The notes under the pieces are model-generated. The model was not told the DNA's origin and made no database searches. It saw only the letters and a program-made list of their open reading frames with translations. This document shows positions 56,313 to 64,000 of a DNA stretch of 64,000 bases, piece after piece (position 1 is the first letter of the stretch; every line of letters starts with the position of its first letter). The stretch comes from Nitrosomonas ureae (lineage in GTDB: Bacteria; Pseudomonadota; Gammaproteobacteria; Burkholderiales; Nitrosomonadaceae). The position numbers and the translations under genes were made by a program. The stretch covers positions 17,837 to 81,836 of the forward strand of contig CAMCBD010000002.1 of NCBI GenBank assembly GCA_945872825.1. Direction: 5' to 3'.

Positions 56313-58334
56313 ATGATTGAAATCATTGCTGCATTTGTCCGGTGGTCGCAACTGACTGCTAATTTGATCTTGTTTGGAAGCTGCGTTTTTTTTGCCATTA
56401 TCGGGTCGCAAAAAACCGTATTTGAGACGCCGTGGGTTATCCGGCTGGAAAGAGTGTTTCCGTGGATGGCGGGTGTGGTCTTGCTGGGACTCATCGGTAT
56501 TTTGGCTACCACAACGAGTGAAGCAACCGCGAATTTGGCCAATTTCTGGAATCCGGAAGCCTGGTTGAAAGTTGTTCAGCAAACACAAATTGGACATATC
56601 TGGGTGGCTCGCGCGCTGCTGGCGTGCGTGTTACTGGGGGTCATTCTGTTTTTCCAGCGTATTCACCGGGAACGATGGCATTATTTTTTATGGGCTGTTG
56701 TTGCGTCGCTTCCTTTGATCGCAGGCACGCTCATGAGTCATTCCAGCGCGGATGAAATGTCGTTTGAGGCGGTTGTGCCTTATACGTTGCATATTCTGTT
56801 TGCTGGCGTGTGGTTTGGCGCATTGCCGGCCTTTTTGTTTATTTTGTACAGCAATCATAGCGAGACGGGTAAGCCATCCAATCTGACTATTGCAAACTAT
56901 CTGAAGAAATTCTCGGCAATTGCGTTACCCGCGATGGTGTTACTGGTGGTGACTGGTCTGATTGTAACCGATCGTTTGGTTGAACCCTTTTATCACACGC
57001 TGGTTTCCAGTCCTTATGGTTGGCTATTGAATGCCAAGCTGAGTGTTTTGGCAATCATTCTGGTGATTGCCTTTCAAGCGCGTAATAAGTGGTTGCCTAT
57101 GCTTTCAGAGGGAGGTATACAACAGCATAACGAAAGTGTTATCCATTTAAAGAAATGGGTCGGCATCGAATTTATTCTGGCGCTATTACTGGTGTTGATT
57201 GCAACTATCCTGGCTAATACGCTTCCTGCCAAGCATACGATGATCGATAATTGGCCTTATCCATTCCGTTTCTCGATCAATGCGACATGGGATGAGCCGA
57301 ATGTGCAGGAAATGGTGTGGTCGGGTGTTGTGCTGTTTTTTGTTGCACTGGGAACGGTTTGGCTGGGCGCAAAGCTTAACTGGAACAGAATGAAAAGAAT
57401 TCTGGTTCCGGGTTTGCTGGGAATCAGCTCGATGGCGATAGCCTTGCCGCCTTTGGCCATTGAGGCCTATCCTGAAACCTATCTGAAGCCTACCATGCCT
57501 TTCGATGCGATTTCAATATCGAATGGGTTTCGGTTGTTTAGTGAGCAATGTGCAAACTGTCATGGCCCGCAAGGCAAAGGAACTGGCACCATTGTCGATC
57601 CGGAGGTCAGAGATCCAACGGATCTATTGACCGAGCAGCATACGGCAAAATATACCGTGGGTAACGTTTTTCACCAGCTATCGCACGGTATTCCGGGAAC
57701 AAAAATGCCTGGTTTTGCTGCGACTTTGGCTGAAGAAGACCGCTGGGATCTTATCAATTTTCTCCACGCGTTGTCGCGCGGTTTTGATGCACGCCTCTTG
57801 GGAAGCATGATCGTTCCAGAGAATCCGGTGATTGCATCACCGGTATTTAATTATTCTGCGAGTGATGGTTCCGATGGTAATTTAAAGGATTTTCGCTTGC
57901 AAAAAAATGTGGTGCTGGTGTTATTTTCTTGGCCGCAATCGAAGGAGCGGTTTTTTCAACTGGCTGCATCTTATGACAGAATAAAGGCGCTTAACACTGA
58001 GGTTCTGGCGGTTCCAATCCATGCGCTTAATGAGCAGGAATTACAGCAAATTGTCAGTATTGTGCCTTTCCCAGTAGTCACTGAAGGGTGGTCGGAAATC
58101 AAAGACAGCTACTGGTTATACCGGCGTGTTAGAACGGTTCCCGATCTGTCTAGAGAAGGTATGTTTCCGGGACATATGGAGTTTGTAACCGATCGCTTCG
58201 GATATTTACGAGCTCGATGGGTTGCTCAGTTTGAAGGATTTGGCTGGCAGAATATCAGTGCTTTAACGCTGCAATTGACCCAGCTCAATCAAGAAGGCGA
58301 GATTATGCCGCCACCCGGTGATCATGCACATTGA
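56313..58334 (+). CDS. CopD-like membrane domain fused to cytochrome c and a C-terminal thioredoxin-fold-like domain
   Basis: CopD-type TM segments (TLHILFAGVWFGALPAFLFIL), haem site QCANCHGPQGKGTG, C-terminal NLKDFRLQKNVVLVLFSWPQSKERFFQLA...FVTDRFGYLRARW. Confidence 0.85.
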   Translation: MIEIIAAFVRWSQLTANLILFGSCVFFAIIGSQKTVFETPWVIRLERVFPWMAGVVLLGLIGILATTTSEATANLANFWNPEAWLKVVQQTQIGHIWVARALLACVLLGVILFFQRIHRERWHYFLWAVVASLPLIAGTLMSHSSADEMSFEAVVPYTLHILFAGVWFGALPAFLFILYSNHSETGKPSNLTIANYLKKFSAIALPAMVLLVVTGLIVTDRLVEPFYHTLVSSPYGWLLNAKLSVLAIILVIAFQARNKWLPMLSEGGIQQHNESVIHLKKWVGIEFILALLLVLIATILANTLPAKHTMIDNWPYPFRFSINATWDEPNVQEMVWSGVVLFFVALGTVWLGAKLNWNRMKRILVPGLLGISSMAIALPPLAIEAYPETYLKPTMPFDAISISNGFRLFSEQCANCHGPQGKGTGTIVDPEVRDPTDLLTEQHTAKYTVGNVFHQLSHGIPGTKMPGFAATLAEEDRWDLINFLHALSRGFDARLLGSMIVPENPVIASPVFNYSASDGSDGNLKDFRLQKNVVLVLFSWPQSKERFFQLAASYDRIKALNTEVLAVPIHALNEQELQQIVSIVPFPVVTEGWSEIKDSYWLYRRVRTVPDLSREGMFPGHMEFVTDRFGYLRARWVAQFEGFGWQNISALTLQLTQLNQEGEIMPPPGDHAH

Positions 58335-58520
58335 TTACTGCACGGAAGATCAATCGAGGTTAGAAACCAAACAAGCTGGCACAACTACATCATTACTCTT
58401 TACTATTTAAGTTGGTCATTCTTCTAAGCGCGTTTTATAATCCATACACAAAACAATAATCCTAATCTTCCGGGGCAATCAGTGTGACAGTTCATGACTA
58501 AGCGCTGCGGCTAATAGCAA

Positions 58521-59717
58521 ATGAATCCAAATCTGAATCAGCTACAACCTTATCCTTTTCAGAAGCTGCGGCAACTGTTTGAGGGGGTGATACGCAATAC
58601 TGCGTTGCATCCAATCGATTTGCAGATTGGTGAGCCCAAGCATGCGACGCCCGATTTTATTCGTCATGCGATGATAGATAATCTGGATGGTTTATCCACT
58701 TATCCGACCACGCTGGGCACGCCGGCGTTGAGGAATAGCCTCGCGGCGTGGATCAAACGGCGTTTTAACTTGCCCGGTATCAATCCGGACACGGAAATCA
58801 TTCCCGTCAATGGCAGCCGTGAGGCTTTATTTTCTTTTGCGCAGGCGGTGATTGATCCCAGTGCCAATCATCCGGCGGTGGTTTGTCCCAATCCGTTTTA
58901 TCAAATTTACGAAGGGGCTGCGCTATTGGCAGGCGCTACTCCCTATTTTATTAACACATTGCCGGAAAATCGTTTCAGACTGGATTATTCACAATTGACC
59001 GATGCAGTGTGGTCACGCACGCAGTTGATTTATGTGTGCTCGCCGAACAATCCAACAGGTGGCGTGATGAAATTGGATGAATGGCGGGAATTATTTGCCT
59101 TGTCGGATCGGCACGGTTTTGTGATCGCCTCGGATGAATGTTATTCGGAAATCTATTTTGATGAAAAAAATCCCCCTTTAGGCGCACTGGATGCTGCGCA
59201 ACAACTGGGCCGTTCTGGATTTCCGCGCTTGGTGGTGTTCAATAGTCTGTCGAAACGCTCCAATGTTCCGGGGTTACGTTCTGGTTATGTGGCCGGAGAT
59301 GCCACATTATTGGAAAAATTCCTGCTGTATCGGACTTATCATGGCTCTGCGATGAATCCAGCCGCTCAGGCGGCGAGTGCTGCTGCTTGGAGTGATGAAA
59401 CGCATGTGGTGGAAAATCGTCGTTTATATGCGCAGAAATTTTCTTCGTCGATAGCATTGATGTCGGGTGCAATGGCCGTGCAGATGCCAGATGCGGGTTT
59501 TTATTTGTGGATTAAAACACCGATCAGTGATACTGAATTCACCAAACGGCTTTATCAAGATTATAATGTCACGGTGTTGCCGGGCAGCTACCTGGCACGT
59601 GATGCGCATGGCATGAATCCGGGAAAAGATTATGTACGGATTGCGCTGGTTGCTTCACCGCAGGAATGTATCGAAGCCATGAACAGAATCAAGAGTTTGG
59701 TGATTCAACTGAGCTGA
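58521..59717 (+). CDS. dapC: Succinyldiaminopimelate transaminase
   Basis: Class I PLP aminotransferase ([52 protein letters not shown]), adjacent to dapD. Confidence 0.93.
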   Translation: MNPNLNQLQPYPFQKLRQLFEGVIRNTALHPIDLQIGEPKHATPDFIRHAMIDNLDGLSTYPTTLGTPALRNSLAAWIKRRFNLPGINPDTEIIPVNGSREALFSFAQAVIDPSANHPAVVCPNPFYQIYEGAALLAGATPYFINTLPENRFRLDYSQLTDAVWSRTQLIYVCSPNNPTGGVMKLDEWRELFALSDRHGFVIASDECYSEIYFDEKNPPLGALDAAQQLGRSGFPRLVVFNSLSKRSNVPGLRSGYVAGDATLLEKFLLYRTYHGSAMNPAAQAASAAAWSDETHVVENRRLYAQKFSSSIALMSGAMAVQMPDAGFYLWIKTPISDTEFTKRLYQDYNVTVLPGSYLARDAHGMNPGKDYVRIALVASPQECIEAMNRIKSLVIQLS

Positions 59718-59739
59718 ATTTAAATTATTAGGAAAAATT

Positions 59740-60561
59740 ATGAATGAATTGAAAACCATCATTGAAGAAGCTTTTGATCGCCGTGCTGATATTACCCCAC
59801 GCAATGTCGATGCCAATCTGAAGGAATCTATCGCGCAAGTACTCAATATGCTCGATGGCGGCAAATTGCGTGTGGCCGAGAAAATTAATGGTGATTGGGT
59901 GACGCATCAGTGGATCAAGAAAGCCGTGCTGCTGTCATTTCGCATCGAAGACAATAGTTTCATCAAAGGCGGGTTTTCCAACTATTTTGACAAAGTGCCG
60001 TCAAAATTCGCTGATTACAGTTCCAGGGATTTTCGTGACGGCGGTTTTCGTGTCGTGCCACCTGCAGCCGTACGCAAAGGTTCTTTTATTGCCAGCAATG
60101 TGGTTCTGATGCCGTCTTATGTCAATATTGGTGCGTATGTGGATGAAGGTACCATGGTTGATACCTGGGCAACGGTAGGATCCTGTGCGCAAATTGGCAA
60201 GAATGTGCATTTATCCGGCGGTGTTGGCATTGGGGGTGTGTTGGAGCCGGTTCAGGCAAATCCTACGATTATTGAGGATAACTGTTTTATCGGGGCACGT
60301 TCAGAAGTTGTGGAGGGTGTGATTGTCGGCGAGAACTCAGTGATTTCGATGGGTGTATATATTGGCCAGAGTACAAAGATTTATAACCGCGAAACGGGTG
60401 AAGTCAGTTATGGTCGTATTCCGCCGGGATCGGTTGTGGTGTCAGGTAACTTGCCGGCTGAGAATGGAAAATACAGTCTGTACTGTGCAGTGATTGTTAA
60501 ACAGGTTGATGCTAAGACCCGGTCAAAAACGGGTATTAATGAGTTGCTGCGTGGGATCTGA
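59740..60561 (+). CDS. dapD: 2,3,4,5-tetrahydropyridine-2,6-dicarboxylate N-succinyltransferase
   Basis: [66 protein letters not shown]. Confidence 0.97.
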   Translation: MNELKTIIEEAFDRRADITPRNVDANLKESIAQVLNMLDGGKLRVAEKINGDWVTHQWIKKAVLLSFRIEDNSFIKGGFSNYFDKVPSKFADYSSRDFRDGGFRVVPPAAVRKGSFIASNVVLMPSYVNIGAYVDEGTMVDTWATVGSCAQIGKNVHLSGGVGIGGVLEPVQANPTIIEDNCFIGARSEVVEGVIVGENSVISMGVYIGQSTKIYNRETGEVSYGRIPPGSVVVSGNLPAENGKYSLYCAVIVKQVDAKTRSKTGINELLRGI

Positions 60562-60581
60562 GAATTTTGTCTGAAAGATGC

Positions 60582-60613
60582 AATAAAAATCCCCTTAAAT
60601 GGGGATTTTTATT
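60582..60613. terminator. Bidirectional intrinsic terminator between dapD and the convergent BON gene
   Basis: AATAAAAATCCCC-TTAAAT-GGGGATTTTTATT perfect 13-bp stem with A/T flanks. Confidence 0.9.
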
Positions 60614-60624
60614 GGGATAGATGA

Positions 60625-60960
60625 TTATTTTTTGACAATCTGGTTATCTACTTTCTTTACTCCATCTACAATCCAGGTATGCATATTAACGCGCGTCAGT
60701 TGATCTTCGTTATTGACGGTGCCGCTTAGAACGACATTGCCATCGTTGACTTTAATTTCGACTTTTGCACCTTGTAACACTGGATCTGATTGAACGGCTT
60801 GGGTAATGCGTGCAAAAATGGTTGAGTCATCATAAACAGCACCAGGCGGTGGTGTGACCCAGGATTCATGTGTTTTTTCTGCATAATTTCCGCAGCTACT
60901 CAGCGTGAGTATGCTCATGAGGAGTATGGAAAAAATAAATAATTTATAACGAGTTTGCAT
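60625..60960 (-). CDS. BON-domain lipoprotein
   Basis: Lipobox LTLSSC; DSTIFARITQAVQSDPVLQGAKVEIKVNDGNVVLSGTVNNEDQLTRV. Confidence 0.9.
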   Translation of the reverse strand: MQTRYKLFIFSILLMSILTLSSCGNYAEKTHESWVTPPPGAVYDDSTIFARITQAVQSDPVLQGAKVEIKVNDGNVVLSGTVNNEDQLTRVNMHTWIVDGVKKVDNQIVKK

Positions 60961-61148
60961 AGTGTTTTCTTCCTATTGATGATTTTCTTGAAACTACGTG
61001 CGAATGCTGTAATGCAATCGTTTTACGGCAGTCACTTTTTATGCTTATGCTGTATCCCCCCGCTGGCATGTATGGAATCATAACGCTACAGGTAGGACAT
61101 AGACAAGCCGGTGTTATAAATGTAGTCATGATAGAGCTTTCTAAGTGC

Positions 61149-62123
61149 TTAAATTGAATGTTTCTCGATTGCTGCCTGTAAAAAATGTTGTACTTGAGCA
61201 GTTAAATCACTTGCCAAACAATCAAATTCTTTCACTTCATCAGTTTTCATGCTGCGCAACCATGTGAGTTGCCGTTTAGCCAATTGACGGGTGGCAGCAA
61301 CGCCCATGTCATGTAATTCCGTGCTATTTATTTTGTGATCCAAATAAAGGCAGGTTTGACGGTAACCGACACAACGCATTGATGGGGATTCTATACTGAG
61401 CGAGAATCGTTGGCGGATGGACTGCACCTCATCAATTAATCCACAGTTCAACATGGTTTCAAAGCGCTCCGCGATGCGCTGGTGTAGTTGACCGCGATCA
61501 CTGGGAATGAATGCAATACTTATTTTCCGGTAAGGAAAGTCTGTTTTTCTGGGAATTTTGAGTATCTCAGACATCGGTTGCTGGGTCAGATAACATACCT
61601 CCAAAGCGCGTTGAATACGCTGACTATCCGTGGATTTGATACGCGCTGCGGTTTCCGGATCCAATTCTTCGAGCTTTTGATGCATGACTGGCCAGCCCAA
61701 TTCGTTAGCCATGTTTTCAAGCATCAGGCGAAGATTCTTGTCCGCCGACGGTAATATCGAAAGACCCTCTTGCAATGCCTGGAAGTAAAGCATGGTACCA
61801 CCTACAAGTAACGGAATTTTATTGCGCTGTGTAATCTCATGCATGACATTTAATGCATCATGACGAAATTGTGCTGCCGAGTAATGTTGGTTGGGGTTGA
61901 TTAGATCAATCAGGTGATGAGGCACTCGAGTGAGGGTTGTCGGATCGGGCTTAGCTGTTCCGATATCTAAATGGCGATAAACTTGGGCAGAATCAACGCT
62001 AATAATCTCAACAGGAAAATTATCTACAATATCCAGAGCAATTTGACTTTTGCCACTTGCGGTGGGACCCATTAAGAAAATAGCCGGTGGCAAGGATGCT
62101 GAAGATTGTATTTTGGGTTTCAA
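61149..62123 (-). CDS. miaA: tRNA dimethylallyltransferase
   Basis: IFLMGPTASGKSQIALDI...EIISVDSAQVYRHLDIGTAKP. Confidence 0.96.
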   Translation of the reverse strand: MKPKIQSSASLPPAIFLMGPTASGKSQIALDIVDNFPVEIISVDSAQVYRHLDIGTAKPDPTTLTRVPHHLIDLINPNQHYSAAQFRHDALNVMHEITQRNKIPLLVGGTMLYFQALQEGLSILPSADKNLRLMLENMANELGWPVMHQKLEELDPETAARIKSTDSQRIQRALEVCYLTQQPMSEILKIPRKTDFPYRKISIAFIPSDRGQLHQRIAERFETMLNCGLIDEVQSIRQRFSLSIESPSMRCVGYRQTCLYLDHKINSTELHDMGVAATRQLAKRQLTWLRSMKTDEVKEFDCLASDLTAQVQHFLQAAIEKHSI

Positions 62124-62270
62124 GTGATGGATGTTGAAGTAAAGTATCAGTCTGACAATAACTCAGTTGATGCTGAGAATGGTTAGAGTTTTATAATTAA
62201 ATAGTCATTGGACAATCAGCAAAACTCGGCTAAACTTTAAAAAAATTTAAATTCTCGTAGGAACAAGCCA

Positions 62271-62459
62271 TTGAAAATCTTCGCAGCGGTAATATTTCTC
62301 CTTATATTATATAGCCTGGGATCGGCTCTGTATTACATGTATAAAGATAAAGGTCAATCGACTCGTATGGTCAGGTCCTTGGGCATACGTGTTGGCCTGT
62401 CACTTTTTCTGTTTATTGTTATGATGATATCAACCCGTTTGGATATGATGTCTGAGTAA
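62271..62459 (+). CDS. DUF2909-type twin transmembrane protein
   Basis: MKIFAAVIFLLILYSLGSALYYMYKDKGQSTRMVRSLGIRVGLSLFLFIVMMIS. Confidence 0.85.
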   Translation: MKIFAAVIFLLILYSLGSALYYMYKDKGQSTRMVRSLGIRVGLSLFLFIVMMISTRLDMMSE

Positions 62460-62468
62460 GAAATTTTT

Positions 62469-63731
62469 TTGTGTCAGAAAGTCTTGACACATGCATTGCG
62501 AGCAATGCTCTTGAAAAAAGTGTCCAGAGATGTAGTTATTATTGGTGCGGGCGCTGCAGGAATGATGTGTGCGATTGAAGCCGGTAAACGGGGTCGCAGT
62601 GTCATGCTGGTTGATCATGCCCGTAAGCTGGCAGAAAAAATCCGTATTTCCGGCGGTGGCCGCTGCAATTTTACCAATCGTTATACCAAGGTAGAAAACT
62701 TTCTCTCCGGCAATCCTCATTTTTGCCGTTCTGCACTTGCCCGTTTTACACCCCAGGATTTTATTGCGTTGCTTGAGAAACATGGTATTCGTTATCATGA
62801 GAAAAAATCAGGACAATTGTTCTGTGATGACAGTTCACAGCAAATCATTGATATGCTGCAACGTGAATGTGCAGCAGCTGGTGTGGATTGGCAGATGCCT
62901 TCTCAACTCAAGCAAGTGGAATATCTCCCAGCAGATAAAGAAACCCAATATACCGAGCGCAAATTCGTACTGACGACTGAACGCAATACTATAGAAGCGA
63001 GTTCATTGGTAATTGCCACAGGTGGTTTGTCCATTCCGCAAATTGGTGCTAGTGCATTAGGTTATCAAATTGCCAGTCAATTTGGTATTCGTGTGACACC
63101 CTTACGTCCTGCTTTGGTGGGTTTGACTTTTGCAGCTGAAGATTTTATCGGTTTTAAGGATATTCCTGGCATAGCGATGGATGTTGAAGTCAGTTGCAGG
63201 GGTAGCGCATTCCGTGAAAGCATATTATTTACGCACCGTGGCTTGAGTGGACCAGCCATCTTACAGGTTTCTTCCTATTGGCAACCGGGAGAGTTAATTC
63301 ATATCAATCTGTTGCCGCAACAGGATGTGCAGCAGATTTTTCTGGCACACAGACATAGCGCGATGTTGTTACCCAATCTACTGGCTCGTTATTTGCCTAA
63401 ACGTTTTGTGCAGGCCTGGTGTTCGGCAATGCTTGTTCAGCTATCTATGACTGCAAAACCTATGAACCAATATCGTGAAGTTGAATTGCGTCAGATTGCA
63501 GATAAACTCCATGGTTGGAAGATTACTCCCACTGGAACAGTGGGTTATAAAAAAGCAGAAGTGACGCTGGGTGGAGTCGACACACATGAGCTATCATCCA
63601 AAACAATGGAATCCAAGCGCATACCGGGGTTGTATTTTATTGGAGAAGTGGTCGATGTGACCGGTCACTTGGGTGGCTTTAATTTTCAGTGGGCTTGGTC
63701 TTCGGGTTACGCCGCCGGGCAAGTGGTCTAG
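62469..63731 (+). CDS. HI0933/BaiN-family NAD(P)/FAD-dependent oxidoreductase
   Basis: VVIIGAGAAGMMCAIEAGKRGRSVMLVDHARKLAEKIRISGGGRCNFTN...GLYFIGEVVDVTGHLGGFNFQWAWSSGYAAG; exact start uncertain. Confidence 0.92.
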   Translation: MCQKVLTHALRAMLLKKVSRDVVIIGAGAAGMMCAIEAGKRGRSVMLVDHARKLAEKIRISGGGRCNFTNRYTKVENFLSGNPHFCRSALARFTPQDFIALLEKHGIRYHEKKSGQLFCDDSSQQIIDMLQRECAAAGVDWQMPSQLKQVEYLPADKETQYTERKFVLTTERNTIEASSLVIATGGLSIPQIGASALGYQIASQFGIRVTPLRPALVGLTFAAEDFIGFKDIPGIAMDVEVSCRGSAFRESILFTHRGLSGPAILQVSSYWQPGELIHINLLPQQDVQQIFLAHRHSAMLLPNLLARYLPKRFVQAWCSAMLVQLSMTAKPMNQYREVELRQIADKLHGWKITPTGTVGYKKAEVTLGGVDTHELSSKTMESKRIPGLYFIGEVVDVTGHLGGFNFQWAWSSGYAAGQVV

Positions 63732-64000
63732 TTGTTCTATTTAGTAGGATCAGTATCATATGGATTTTGTGGGTTCGTTTAAAGGTGATTGCGTGAGATT
63801 CTGATATCAATTTTCAAGTTAGCAATGAGTTAAATATGGAAGCGCCAACAAAAAATTTTATAAAATATTTGAGGAAGATCTTTATCCAATTAATCGTTGT
63901 GATTAAAGGGGAAAGTGTATTTTAGGGTTGTGAAGTTGATTGGGGAGATAGGGGGATTTTATGACAAATGACTTGACTTTAAACCCCAAGGTCGACTAGC

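Overview
The window is a betaproteobacterial chromosome segment; gene content and order look Nitrosomonas-like, which is my inference. It is mostly housekeeping: serS, rarA, lolA, ftsK, tpiA-secG-tRNA-Leu(GAG)-nuoA-N (complete 14-subunit complex I), htpG, ogt, xerD, dsbB, rlmJ, dapC, dapD, miaA. Accessory regions: (i) an iron-associated island at about 10.0-20.0 kb with TonB/ExbB/ExbD, Bfd, an STN-domain TonB-dependent receptor, an internally duplicated 749-aa exported protein of unknown family, a multicopper oxidase gene broken by at least four frame changes, a small RTX protein, and several Fur-box-like sites; (ii) a TPR/LicD/cytidylyltransferase fusion at 20.1 kb; (iii) a roughly 1,570-codon DUF4347/metzincin/RTX protein at 47.4-52.1 kb, interrupted at a 7-G tract; (iv) gene fossils (polX, sigma-54 regulator, transposase); (v) at least four families of short TIR-bearing MITE-like repeats, two with a second copy in this window. 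rdgC also carries a single-base frameshift. No CRISPR array, rRNA operon, intact IS or prophage was recognised. The best candidates for something undescribed are the iron-island duplicated protein with its multicopper oxidase neighbour, the LicD-cytidylyltransferase fusion, and the poly-G-interrupted metzincin/RTX protein. Family assignments are from reading translations; no database search was run.
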